A stretch of 64,000 nucleotides of DNA from positions 31,768,867 to 31,832,866 of the forward strand of contig CAIIXF020000008.1 of the NCBI GenBank assembly GCA_903813345.2, read 5' to 3'. Below, one piece after another: positions 45,632-55,959 of the stretch. Numbering within the stretch: position 1 is the stretch's first letter; each line of letters starts with the position of its first letter. A program made the translations under genes and the position numbers. This DNA is from Owenia fusiformis (Eukaryota; Annelida; Polychaeta; Sabellida; Oweniidae). Under the pieces are notes generated by a model that was not told the DNA's origin, did no database searches, and saw only the letters and a list, made by a program, of their open reading frames with translations.

Positions 45632-47816
45632 TTGACGGATGGTTTGAACGCGAGCGTAGCGAGCGCGAAAAATTAGAGGTGTTCAAAATTTGGCAAGATG
45701 TCATAAAATTTAAACCAAGGTGTTCAAAATTTGGATCAAGGTGTTCAGATTTGGACCAAGGTGTCCACATTTTGAGGGGAGGTGTTCAACATTTCCAAGT
45801 CACTCATGTTAGGTGTTCCCAAGTTGACAGGCCTGGTATATGTATTTAAAGATGTAATATGCCCTATTATTTTAGCAACGTTCGGTGGCAATTACAACGT
45901 ACGCCTTGTGTGGATTCTCTGGTCTAACGACATTTGCAATCAGTGTTGGAGTGTGGACCGCCATAGAGCCCCGAAGACTGCATGATGTAGTCGCAATGAT
46001 GCCCAGGACCATGTTAAATGCCAACTTTGCCTGCTTTCTCACTGCTTGCTACGCTGGTATTTATTTTGCATTTACCTGTGTAGATTGGAGAAAAATCGAA
46101 TTTGTTGTCATAGCAATACAAAAGTCATACCATGTTTTAATTGTTGGAATGTATGATACAAATTCTCAGTACCTAAAACACAAACATAAGCTCAAAATAT
46201 TGTTAAAGGTGCAACAATTAGTGCAGAGAGGGTATTAAACTATCATGGACCAGTTTCAAAATATATTTCAGTTTATATATTTAATCAAGACTAACATATA
46301 TTTATTATCTCCAAAGAAACCCCCTGGATGAGTTTTATATCAACTGATATTCCCCTTGAAACGTGGTAGATCTTAAAAAATCTATAAGTGGGACTCCCTT
46401 TTAGAAGCCTTGAACTGAATTTACACTTCTTAATGATCAAATTGATAATTTATCCATACATTTAAAGAATATAGATATGTCAAAGAAGATGTTAAGCCAA
46501 ATGCTGCCCTGATAGCTCAGAAAAAGTAAAACATTTCGAATTTTCTCTCTACAGGCCTTTTGCAGATTATGTATTTTCAATAAATAGGTAAATTGGATTT
46601 TTGATGATTAAAGCGTAAAAATCTGAAAGTTCCAATTTACCAAGAACCCATACCTTATGTTTATCTATGCATTTGCCAATGACTATAACCTTAGACTTAT
46701 TCGAACTAAACTTAAAAGCCCATTTCAGTGCAAACTTGTCTGCTACTTTTAAAATTCTATCTAATTGAGTTTCGGATTCAACGATTGAGACCATATCGTC
46801 AGCTAACAAAGGGTCAGGGAAATTTTTATCTGGGGAAAAATACCGATTCATTCGAGCAGTCAGTTAAATCAGTCATCACTAGAGAGAATGATGTGGGAGA
46901 GAGACAGCACCCCTGATTATGAAAGTTAGTTGTGCTGCGCTCAAACCATTTTCAGACCAAAGATTACTTAATTTAATACCCCTTCATAGAGAGCACGTAA
47001 AAGACGCCAGACATTGCCTTGCACACCTTTTCCCATAACTTAATGGACAATTAAATATAACCTGTCTACAACGTCAAACGCTTATGATATGTCGAGAAAT
47101 GCTGAATAATATATACATATCGGTTACTAAGCAGCTAAATGAGAGGTTCGAAGTCGAATTTCTTAATGAAACATTAATTGCACATTTTAAGTAAGTCAAC
47201 ATTGGAAATTATTATTTGAGGTCAAAGATTGCTTCAAAATACCTCTTCAAAATCCATCAAATGAAAAACTTATCAACGGGATCTGTTCTCAATTATTGAT
47301 AGTCTCATTGTTTCTCTTCCAACTTTGCCACTAACAGCCATCAATATTAGATAAAATCTACCAACCAATTCTCAGCTCTTATTTTTTGATCCCCTTGATA
47401 TATAATGTTAGACAATAGTCGTAGGAGGCATAGAGCGGTCCATAGATTTTTTGAACATAATGTTATGGTTTCCGTTATAACCCTAATATTATTTTCTCAA
47501 ACGCTGTATTGTGTATATGTTACTCGAGCTCTAAATGAAACTAATTACATAACTATTTGTTCTAGGTTTACTTTACAATGAGGATGTTGCCGGTGGTGGT
47601 GGGGGTAACAATAGCACAATAACCACCCCACCCCCAGATTTCACTTGGCCTCCCTGGTTACCACCCATAGATGAGATTATAGGATGTATAATAGACCCTG
47701 ACAATTGCCTAGATTCAGACACTAGATTGGCTGCAGGACAATTCAGTAATGGAACCTTGAATGGAACCTTCTTCGGGCCTACTCCTACAGTACCAATGAG
47801 TGCTGTATATAGTTAA
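33050..47816 (+). CDS. Gene 3: SLC28/CNT-like transporter
   Basis: Exons: 33050-33807, 34078-34219, 41797-41991, 42556-42717, 43017-43142, 43354-43478, 43796-43964, 44473-44631, 45876-46056, 47566-47816; about 755 aa. It is closest to gene 2: MGDNSTSE start, same exon phases, and an 83-residue tail with DEIIGCIIDPDNCLDSDT identical in both. It has an extra segment of about 85 residues in the cytoplasmic N-terminal tail (around residues 65-150). Landmarks: MRPVAWGLGIQFVMGSV, GTTAVESLNSSANIF, NGMDTMLMLRPYL, LNYPETE, GLKLFTSEFLAY, TYALCGFSGLTT. Membrane topology should be CNT-like with the tail outside the cell. Intron 2 is 7.6 kb and packed with inverted repeats; intron 3 ends in a tandem repeat that duplicates the exon 4 acceptor. 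Substrate-site residues differ from known CNTs as in its sisters. Confidence 0.92.
35370..35443 (-). repeat. tRNA-derived sequence in the left arm
   Basis: On the - strand it has TGGCCTAATGG, matching the A box of pol III promoters, and 34 nt later GATCGAGACCC, matching the B box pattern GWTCRANNCC. The cloverleaf is poor, so it is probably a tRNA-derived (SINE-like) segment and not a working tRNA gene. The inverse copy is at 40342-40415. Confidence 0.5.
35552..35612 (+). repeat. Second tRNA-like sequence in the left arm
   Basis: TGGCGCTAGTGAATAAC resembles an A box and D loop, and GTGGTTCGTATCCC resembles a T arm with B box. Together they look like the two halves of a tRNA. It is repeated inverse at 40172-40235, where one base of the T arm differs (CAGGTGAG for CATGTGAG). 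Confidence 0.5.
36005..36200. repeat. Dispersed repeat in gene 3 intron 2, inverse copy at about 46370-46570
   Basis: Shared words include GGGCAACATTTGGCTTTAAC (here) against GCCAAATGCTGCCCTGATAG (there, inverse), and AAATTCAGTTCAAAGCTTCT against AAGCCTTGAACTGAATTTAC. Both start near AAGGCCTGTA/GCAAAAGGCCTG. The family was not identified. Confidence 0.5.
36262..36400. repeat. Arm related to the intron 1 foldback MITE of gene 1
   Basis: ATGGATGGAGG, a long G run, then AGGCGATTTCTGCAAGAAAA and CAACAAATTTGGAAGATTTA match 5715-5830. The opposing arm is missing here. An (ATC)n microsatellite follows at 36456-36485. Confidence 0.55.
36567..37786. mobile_element. Foldback element with a 420-bp internal hairpin
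   Basis: The ends ATTAGAGAATTTTCGTTATA and TATAACGAAAATTCTCTATT are inverted. The inner palindrome 37107-37528 pairs AAGGTCAGGGTGCATGATGG with the inverse near 37505-37528, with arms of about 200 bp (CACAAAGAGTGCTCTTATGT against ACATAAGTGCACTCTTTGTG). Non-coding. Confidence 0.75.
38820..38934. mobile_element. MITE related to 197-297
   Basis: GATCACATTTGCTGCGAGTA at the left and ATCGGAGCAAATGTGACCA at the right, with GAACACAATACTCAATCGG inside; the same words occur at 197-297. Confidence 0.6.
39360..40025. repeat. Inverted repeat pair inside the 7-kb unit
   Basis: CCACTCAGTAAAATTACGAT then TTCCTGACACGTTCGGGC (39366-39450) is mirrored at 39925-40017 (GCCCAAACGTGTCAGGAAC ... ACTGAGTGG). Identity is lower than in the outer arms, so this pair is older. 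A fragment of the tRNA-like block (CTGGATACAACTGACGAG) is also present directly at 39306 and 40240. Confidence 0.6.
40066..41410. repeat. Right arm of the 7-kb inverted repeat
   Basis: Inverse of 34376-35718, ending CCTCTTAAGATCCTGTTT. The pair encloses a 4.35 kb loop of further repeats. The sequence between this arm and exon 3 (41411-41796) shows no feature. Confidence 0.85.
40342..40415 (+). repeat. tRNA-derived sequence in the right arm
   Basis: TGGCCTAATGG (A box) and GATCGAGACCC (B box) in + orientation, identical to the inverse copy at 35370-35443. A second tRNA-like piece is on the - strand at 40172-40235. Confidence 0.5.
42296..42558 (+). repeat. 66-bp minisatellite that includes the exon 4 splice acceptor of gene 3
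   Basis: Four units (periods 66, 60, 66 and 66) read GATGCCCATAACTTATAAA, then AATGCGCAACTATTCACACT, then TTTATCTTTA(G/T). The true acceptor TTTATCTTTAG/ATGATGCC at 42555/42556 is the junction of the last unit. A perfect decoy acceptor plus ATGATGCCCAT lies one unit upstream at 42489/42490; earlier units have TATG in place of TAG. Confidence 0.85.
43980..44310. mobile_element. Nested MITE relics in gene 3 intron 7
   Basis: CTACACTCCCGTCCATACG on the left and CTAAACTTATGGAGGGGAGT on the right are ends of the CCATAAGTTTGG family. Between them lies a GTTGACGGCGTTTGGCG...GTCGGCGTCTG repeat of the family also in intron 4 of genes 2 and 3. An AATAC microsatellite follows at 44323-44354. Confidence 0.5.
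44761..44909. repeat. Long hairpin in gene 3 intron 8
   Basis: AGGTTATATAATGGTTTATT pairs with AATGAACCATTATATAATCT, and the stem runs to a loop reading AAGTGAGCGTAGCGAACGAG. Same build as the hairpin at 29920-30054 and likewise followed directly by a MITE. Confidence 0.75.
44911..45281. mobile_element. MITE next to the hairpin, gene 3 intron 8
   Basis: Terminal inverted repeats TTATGCCACTCTAAGTTCAA and TCGGACTTAGAGTGGTATAA; interior with GTATACGCTGGAGTGTATAC palindromes. Non-coding. Confidence 0.65.
45303..45835. mobile_element. MITE with CAGGCCTGTCAACT ends and a 53-base C run
   Basis: CAGGCCTGTCAACTG and CAAGTTGACAGGCCTG are the inverted ends, about 530 bp apart, ending 40 bp before exon 9 of gene 3. 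Repeated TGTCACGCAAATACGC words lie on the left and GGTGTTCAAAATTTGG words on the right. Positions 45578-45630 are an uninterrupted run of C, followed by a CGCGAGCGTAGCGAGCGCG palindrome. Confidence 0.7.
46370..46575. repeat. Inverse copy of the repeat at 36005-36200
   Basis: See the partner at 36005. Here it lies in gene 3 intron 9 directly downstream (in - orientation) of a decayed reverse transcriptase, so it may be the tail of that retroelement. Confidence 0.5.
46580..47130 (-). pseudogene. Decayed non-LTR reverse transcriptase fragment in gene 3 intron 9
   Basis: On the - strand, QGCCLSPTSF near 46907 resembles RT motif 4, and LLADDMVSIVES near 46810 is the catalytic (Y/F/L)ADD box followed by the usual KW...N..KSKV stretch (KWAFKFSSNKSKV). 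Further upstream, AFDVVDR-like words near 47085-47070 fit the first Asp motif. These pieces are in different frames with stops between, so the copy is dead. It belongs to the LINE-type RTs; the clade cannot be told by eye. Confidence 0.75.
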
Positions 47817-47990
47817 TATAAAACCTAGAACAATTGTCAATGAGTGCTACAACAATTTATCATTAGACCTCTCTTACAGTACCAAATGAGTGTTATAAAA
47901 AGTTAACATTAGACCTTTCCTACAGCACTATTTAATCTGTATACAGTTAACATTAGACCTTCTTATACTGTTTCAATATAAGTGTTGTAG
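47784..47990 (+). repeat. Tandem repeat spanning the gene 3 stop codon and 3' UTR
   Basis: CCTACAGTACCAATGAGTGC then TGTATATAGTTAA (with the stop) recurs as TCTTACAGTACCAAATGAG near 47872 and CCTACAGCACTATTTAATC near 47920, each followed by AGTTAACATTAGACC. It is the same unit as after gene 2, so the array predates their duplication. Confidence 0.75.
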
Positions 47991-48059
47991 TATAAATTGG
48001 TGGCATGACTATTTTAGTAATGTATAAACGCTATGTTTGAACACTGCCATCAAAATTAG

Positions 48060-48065
48060 AATAAA
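48060..48065 (+). terminator. Candidate polyadenylation signal of gene 3
   Basis: AATAAA lies about 245 nt after the stop codon. It is the first canonical hexamer downstream of the tandem repeat. No cDNA evidence is available, so this is a positional guess. Confidence 0.35.
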
Positions 48066-49038
48066 CGCAACGGCTGCGTTGAATATGAACGTTGTTAGAG
48101 GTCAACACTTTACGGGTCATGTGAGGTCAATGTGTCATTTATTGGTCCACTAAAATATGGAATGAGATTATATGTTAAGGGGAGTTCAAGGTCAGTTCAA
48201 GGTTGATACAACGGCGCATTGGACCTCCTTGTTTCTGGATTTGAGTTAGAATGTCAATCGGAAGCATATGAATCTAAAAAAATCAAAGTCACGTGGATGA
48301 GCTTTGCATCTTTATGTCACCAGAAATGATTAAGTTGTGACGTTTTATGTTTTTATGATAACGGTTGTGCGTTCGATATCGTTGTCTGTAACGAATTAAA
48401 CGCATGGTTACAATTTGTTATTGGTGATATTCCATAACATAAATTCATTTTATTCATAAAGACTTGAAGTGTTTTTATAGATAACAATGACACTTCCCCT
48501 GCAGTACATGGACTTAATATATAGTATTGTATATAATTGTAAAAATGTACTCGTCAAATCAGTATTTGTAACAACCTCTTGTTGTACTTAGAAATTGTAC
48601 CAAGCAACACTTTATAATATTATATTTAATTAGTAATTTAATATTTAGATACGCAATAATGTGCTTACGATTAAAAATAAATTATTGTAGTAAGTAATGA
48701 ATTGCTATCTTGTTGATTATTTTAGCTTGTTTAATTCAACTAACTTTTATTGCAATGAAAAAAGAAAGCCCAAATCTAATAAAGTACAGATCATTAAAAT
48801 AAAGGCTAGAGATGCTATACTATGTTATCCTTTTTATCTTTCAGAATATTTATGTCTGATTACATTGGAATTATTAATATGCATGAAATGAATAAAGGAC
48901 CCAATACCAAAGGTCTTATTTGTTATTTAATGCGACTTTACCATGGGAGAATTGAACCTAACTTGAAAATCACAAATACTTGTGATCAAGTTTATTTAAG
49001 TAATCGTCAAATTTCCTGTTTTTTATCATTCTCATATT
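48066..49038. other. Spacer after gene 3
   Basis: AT-rich with several AGGTCA words (near 48110-48200). No gene, RNA or repeat family was recognised. Confidence 0.4.
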
Positions 49039-52000
49039 ATATCAGATGCTGGCACAGTTTTGCCGGAAGTTTGCAAGAAGTAACTTTTGGCAATGCAGTA
49101 TGTTAGAGTAACCTAGTAGGTGTAAGAAAATATAAGGTGATGGCCTTTAAAGTGGTAAAAACAATTTTCACGGCCGAATTGGACTTCAATTCCTGCGATT
49201 TCAGGGGGTACTATAAGACTATTTCATAACATAAAGGATATAGTTGCTATTGTTCTGTTTTCCACAGCACACATTACTAGTCCAAAGATGAATAATATCC
49301 TAAAGTTGTAGGCCGATATCTGTATTAATCTCAGAAATATTGCAATTAATAGGAAAAAAATATGCAATTTTAGTCATTTTTAAGTCTCACGTATCTTATA
49401 TTTGTAGCTTCCAGCAAAAGATGGCAGCTTAAATAGCTCAAAATTGTTTTCTAAAAACTAATTCATGCTTTGTTTGATATTGTAGTACAATTATAATAAT
49501 GATAATGTACTATTTATGATTTTTAATATGACTTTATAGTACCCTACCCCTGGAAAGTGGGCGTGGTCAATGTTATCATTTTGCAGCATACAATTAAAAA
49601 CTTGTATTGATAAAAAGCAAATCAATGCATTTTTAACATTTTCACTTGTTACTTGACATTGTAATTCATTCATTACTAAAATATAGGACTCTACATATTT
49701 TATATATACGTTTTCAATTTTGTACAATGTATCATGACGAAATCTAATAGGCTGTTTCATTTTCAGTGTTCACTAACCCACGAAATGTTAGTCACAGTGT
49801 TTCCAAATTACTTGGCAATGAGAAAGTACCACAAGGACTACATAATATGAGCAGTTTTAAGGTCCTAATACTAATACTTACCGATCTATCGGCGTTCAAA
49901 AATAGAGAAAGCTGTCGTGAGTGCAGTTTTAACTAGCTTTGAACTGAAACTGCTGCTTAATGAATATTTTTCTCAACATTTGTGATTTTTTAGACCCCAA
50001 ACATAAGATACCAAGACATAATGCTACCAAGTTCTGATATTGGAAGTTTCAGAGCTCTAGATCAAATATTCACTTCTGCATGTACTTTTAAAAAGACCCA
50101 AAAGGACAAAAAACCTGTCAGATATCGTGAAAAATATGAAAGATGCACTATTCAGAACAATTTATCTCTTAAATGTTACTTTTATTTCACATAATTTCTG
50201 ATTCTGCCTCCAGTTAGTACCACCAATAATACATATGAGAAGACTTAACGTCATAGTAAGTGGAAGTACAGATCTATTGGCTTCTGAAAATGGGAAAAGC
50301 TGTAGCAAGTATGATTTTCATCAGTTTTTCAGCTAAGACTGCAACTTTCTGAATTTTCTTTTTACAAACTGCACAGTAAGACCAAAGACATTAAAGGAAA
50401 CCTGGTCATTGTACCACCAATAATAAGTAAAAATAATATTGGTAATATATACCAAGTGTTTAGTCTTTAATTCCAAGGCATCTGAATTGATAAATAAATA
50501 AAATCAGTACTTTATTGTATCTTGCTGTTGTAAGCTTGACATCACAGTATCAAGTGAAAGATACGTTGTTATATACAGCTATATATCACCTGCCTGGCCA
50601 TCCTAAGAAAAAATGCGACGGAGGGCAAAGAGGGTGCATGGTATAATTGGTAATTAAGCTCTTCCAGAGTTTAAAGCTCCCACAATTTTTAAAAACGAAA
50701 TGGAGAATAACATGTGAAAGTATAGGATGGACTTATTGTTCTAAGAAAGTTTTTGAAAGTAACATTGCATGAAATATTTAAGCAAGAGATATGTTCCAAA
50801 ATACTTTCAGGTAGAAATAAAGCTCTGAATGTAAAAACAATGTATTCTCAGTATTCAATATTAACATTCTTTATAGGTTTTTTGGTCTTAAGCATATCAG
50901 TGATTATCCCATGGTTGCAAGGATAAATATTGAATATCACATGAAGATATATTTGATATGTGGATCAAGATATCATATTTTAGCAAAAAATTCACAAACC
51001 ATCGAATATCACTTTTAAATTATCGAATATCACGTCTTAAAAAGTGATATTCGATGGTTTCGAATTTTTTCAAAATTTTTTTTTACATTTTTTAATTATT
51101 TTCAAAAATATTTTATATATATTATATCCACTCATGGATACAAATATCTTCACTCACTCGCTGCGCTCACTCATGAAAATATCAATATCCACTCATGGAT
51201 ATAAATGATATTTTTTCAAAACCATAGAATATTCCTATATTATATCAATTCGGATGCTGAAGTCACTTAATAAATAATAACTAGATGTAACTCCTAGTAA
51301 GCACTTCAAGTTTCAGTTCTAAATAAAATACAGTTTAGATAAAAAATTGTTAAGAATACATACATTTTTTCACAATCACAATTTCACCATTTCTGACTGT
51401 ATTTTGTCAATGATTCAATGATTATTTGATATAACCACCTGAAACTACTCTCATATATATTTGGTGGTACAGTGATATGGAATCCTGTCTTTTGGGGTCT
51501 CACGGAATTCTTGTTTCAGAGAAGAAAATCCTGAAAGCTGCAGTTTAATATTATGAATTATAGGTGAAAATTGCACTTGCTACACTGCTTCTCCCATTTT
51601 TAGATGCTAATAAATCTGTAACTACACTTACTATGACCTTAAGTCTACTCATATGTATTATTGGTATTACTAACTAGAGGCAGAATCAGAAATTATGGTA
51701 AATAAAAGTAAAATTTAAGAGATAGATTGTTCTGAATAGTGCATTTTATCACATTTTTTCGCGATATCTGACTGCATTTTGTGTCTTTTGGGTCTTTTTA
51801 AAAGTCCATGCAGATATGAATACTTGATCTAGAGCTCTGAAATTTTCAATACCAGAATTTGGTAACACTATGTCTTGATATCCTGTGTTTGGATTCTAAC
51901 CAAATCACAGTTGTTGAGAAAAAAAAATTCACAAGTAGCAGTTTTAATTCAAAATTAGTTGAAACGGCACTCAAGACAGCTTTCCTCATTTTTGAAAGCC

Positions 52001-53010
52001 GATAGATCGGCAAGCATTTACACCATGATCTTGAATCTGGGCATACATATTCTTAATGGCACTATCTCATTGCCCAGATATTGTGGAAACATTGTGACTT
52101 ATATTCCATGTGATAGTAAGCACTGAAAATGGACTTGTTGCATTGTGGCGGACCCCATACAAAACAAACATAGGGGTAGGGGGGGGGGGGTTTAAACGTT
52201 GATCAGTTCTGCTATTTTTTGTGGCTATTGGTCATATAGTAGATCATTTTGTCAAAAGGTAAGGGTGATCCGAGAAAAAGTTGGTAAATTGAAACAGCCT
52301 ATTAGATTTCATCATGATACATTGTACAAAATTGAAATTGTATATATAAAATATGTAGAGTCCTATATTTTAATAATAAATGAATTACATTGTCAAGTAA
52401 CAAGTGAAGATGTTTTATATGCATTGATTTGCTTTCTATCAATACAAGTTTTTAATTGTATGCTGCAAAATGATAACATTGACCACGCCCACTTTCCAGG
52501 GGTAGGGTACTATAAAGTCATATTAAAAATCATAAATAGTACATTTTCATTATTATAATTGTATTACAATTTCAAACAAAGCTTGAATTAGTTTTTAAAA
52601 AACAATTTTGAGCTATTTAAGCTGCCATCTTTTGCTGGAAGCTACAAATATAAGATACGTGAGACTTAAAAATGACTAAAATTGCATATTTTTTTTCTAT
52701 TAATTGCAATATTTCTGAGACTAATACAGATATTGGCCTATAACTTTAGGATATTATTCATCTTTGGACTAGTAATGTGTGCTGTAGAAAGCAGAACAAT
52801 AGCAACTATATCCTTTATGTTATGAAATAGTCTTATAGTACCCCCTGAAATCGCAGGAATTGAAGTCCAATTCGGCCGTGAAAATTGTTTTTACCACTTT
52901 AAAGGCCATCACCTTATATTTTCTTACACCTACTAGGTTACTCTAACATACTGCATTGCCAAAAGTTACTTCTTGCAAACTTCCGGCAAAACTGTGCCAG
53001 CATCTGATAT
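49039..53010. mobile_element. 4-kb palindromic (foldback) element between genes 3 and 4
   Basis: ATATCAGATGCTGGCACAG at 49039 is mirrored by CTGTGCCAGCATCTGATAT ending at 53010. The inverse match runs inward for about 750 bp at high identity and then, with more divergence, to a central palindrome at 50996-51060 (AAACCATCGAATATCAC against its inverse), centre about 51028. Each arm keeps an open frame containing FNCMLQNDNIDHAHFPGVGY (- strand 49760-49491; + strand 52199-52558), with no recognised domain. No transposase was found, so the element is presumably non-autonomous. Confidence 0.8.
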
Positions 53011-53961
53011 ATATCATCCTAGTACTTGACACTACTTTATTGATTAGAATTAGATGCCCGGGATTAGATGGTGACATGTCCCTCCAATTATTTGGAGGAC
53101 TGATTTCCTACACATAAGCATACACAAAACGTTACTAACATTTCTATTTGTTGATTTCATCACGTCTGATCCGATTAATGTTTATAATTGTCCTTATTTC
53201 CCGTTTTCATTAATATCACTTCGTCCTTCTATAATATATTTCTAATAATTGAATACTTCGGACTAGACAGTAATTTGTGTTGAAACTTTATTTCTGCTCG
53301 AATTGCTGTTTTAACTTGCTCGTTGCATAAACAAGGCTTTATATCCAAAGAACATGTGTACGTTTTATAGATTTTTTTACATAAAATATAACATATTACA
53401 ATTTAACCTTTTTGGCATGGGGAGACGGCTATCTATCGATCGTTTTATATTTCACCTGGACATCAAAAGTGAAAAATCGAGCGGTACACATTGGGCCTAA
53501 AACAACTGAGAAATTAAATTCCGACTTGTAACAGAATAAAAATTCTGGGAAAAATAAGGCGTTTTGTGTCAATACGAACTTGACAAATGGCAATTCATAT
53601 ATATAGCTATTAGATAATACATCAAAAACTCTAACAGTGCATCATTTATATACTCATAGAGTTGACCAGGGATTCAATAAATGTTCATAAATCAGTTTGG
53701 TGTATGCAGAATAAAATGTCAACAAAATATTTGATTGGTTATAGCCCTCAAAAATTCCCATAAAGAACCTTTGTACCTCGTCCGACCGTTGTTAATTGGA
53801 TCAACTATTGAACTTTGCACGTTATGTATCAGTCTACAAGAGTCTGTACTATGAACTATAATCTAGGACTAGTGACAATGAGCACATTTGTATAAATAAT
53901 AAGTGGCACTCGGTGACCATTCAATTCTTACGGTATTTTTGTTTATTTATTTATTTAATTT

Positions 53962-54164
53962 GAATTCCCTCCATAAGTTTGGAATCCGGAAGTCCGTTTT
54001 TAGATAACATATCAAGGTCTGTCTATGTTTTGCGGTTTGAAAAAAAATCACCAAATTTGTTATAAATCTCGAATCATTGTAATCAAAAAACAAAATTAAA
54101 TTCGTCAGGGTTTGATTTGCTATCAAATGAAACATCCAGTAGCCAAACTTATGGAGGGGAGTGT
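53962..54164. mobile_element. Complete MITE with CTCCATAAGTTTGG ends
   Basis: TTCCCTCCATAAGTTTGG at the left and CCAAACTTATGGAGGGGA at the right enclose about 200 bp with ATTTGTGGTTTTTTTT-like simple sequence. It is the best-preserved member of a family with ends at 18630, 44000/44270 and 63973. Confidence 0.65.
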
Positions 54165-54413
54165 ACACTGTACATGTATACAGTCGGAGAGTTGATTGTG
54201 TGTCCATAATTTGCGATTCATATGTTTTGATGACCCTTTTCACAAATGCAACATCCTGTTTAATCCTGGTGGTAATACTAGTATTTTACAAGGGGAATAT
54301 ATCAGCTAAAATAAACAGAATAGTAACAGTCATTGATTGTTAGACCTTCTGCATTTTAACCCCGCGTTTTGATTGGACAACAGCTTGAAATATTATATGA
54401 CGTCATGTAAATA

Positions 54414-54560
54414 GAGATTATCCTATATGAGGTTCGGGATATTGGGATTATCCCGAGGCCAATATAATATATCTGCCCGAGGGCCGTAGGTCCCGAGGGT
54501 AGATATATTATATTGGCCAAGGGATAATCCAAATATCCTGAACCGACTATAGGATGATCT
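54414..54560. repeat. Long hairpin with GGGCCGTAGGTCCC loop
   Basis: AGATTATCCTATA pairs with TATAGGATGATCT, and GGCCAATATAATATATCTGC pairs with the inverse near 54500-54525. The loop is CGAGGGCCGTAGGTCCCGAG. Downstream, 54838-54895 has repeated ATCTGCCCGC words of the same type. Confidence 0.65.
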
Positions 54561-54899
54561 GTTTATCCCATACCATTAATCACATTGTTCAATTTGCCAA
54601 AGTTCAGAAACTTTGCAACCAACCGTGGAATATTCTTAAAATATTCATGTCCAGTTTTGTATTCTTGTTTTTTTCCTGTTCAAATCTTTGATTATTAACA
54701 GGGTATACTGCCACTTCCCTTCTCTAAAGCATCACATAGATCGCGATCGTCTGCGTTTTTCTCCATTGGCGTTTACAGTATGCGAACGTATTACAAAAAA
54801 GAACTAATACGGGAACAGCGATTATGACGTAGCGGGCAGATATACTTTATCTGCCCGCTCGGACCGGGACGTAAAGCTATATCTGCCCGCTGATGAAAA

Positions 54900-55955
54900 T
54901 ATAAGTTTTTACAAACCGGCTTTATGTACCCGTAACACGTCCAAGTATTGGATAAAAGTAAATTATCTATCCAAATAAAAGCAGTTTCACTGTAGTTTAC
55001 ACCAATGTTTAATTGAGATGGTTTGATGACGATATGCCTGAGCATTGCCGTGACTGATATAATAGTACCTATATTTATATTGTACGTTCCTCCCCCAATA
55101 AATTCCCAATAAAACGAATAGTTCTGACTATACTTTTAAAAGATGAGGGAAGCCTAGCGGCCACCGATATGGTTCATGACCTGGAGTATATTACCCAACC
55201 CTTTAAGAGGATAACAACCGATTTCATAAACCAGGGTGTATTTTTCTATTTTTATGATTGGTATAATTGTAGGCATTGCTTTCGAACAATGTAATGTATC
55301 GAAACTTTTGACAAAGGAGATATCCGAATCGCAATTCCAAAAATGAGCATTGCGAAAGATTATGACCACAGTAAAAATATTTTGTAATATAGCATTATCC
55401 GCCAGGTGACGCTAATGTACAGTATCCATTTAAGTCACTTCCTATTATCTTAATAAGTGGTTTCTGAAAATGACATCCCATCTTTGAAGGGGCTTTCTAT
55501 CGGTGATCCTAAAATATCCCAAACCTTTTTTTAGAACTATTAGACCTTACGTTTTTTCAAGCTTATAACTCATCTCGTTACGTCCAAATCTTCGGAGGGA
55601 CGTTATTATAAAATATAAGGTATTGTAATTTGTATCACTAATCAAAGAGGGGGTCGTATACTTTATTTCTTATACCAATACCTTATCTCGATGGACCGCT
55701 TTATCCAATTTAGTACTCTCAAGTGATCGCCCTTCAATGTATCATACAAAATATAAATTGGAGATAAACCACAGATGAATGTTAATAATTAAAAAAGATA
55801 AAAATATAATATATGGTATGATATCACGTTAATATGATCATGCTATCCAAAGATTGATATTATATTTTATAACCTTGGATGTCTCGTGAAGTGGTGCACA
55901 TCCAATTGATTTTTAAATTTTTTAGTTTGATTATGCGTAAAATAGACTAGATATT
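54900..55955. other. Spacer and 5' flank of gene 4
   Basis: No gene was recognised. Before the gene 4 ATG, TTTTTAAATTTTTTAG (about 55910-55925) could be a splice acceptor for a noncoding first exon, and TTTATAACC near 55875 could be a weak TATA. Neither is decisive. Confidence 0.3.
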
Positions 55956-55959
55956 TAAA

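Noticed and set aside
45292-45849. 185-codon frame with a proline run
   Set aside because: The proline run is the 53-base C tract inside a MITE; no evidence of a gene.
52199-52558. 119-codon frame in the 4-kb palindrome as a confirmed gene
   Set aside because: Open in both arms but with no recognised domain, start context or splice support; kept only as a finding to test.
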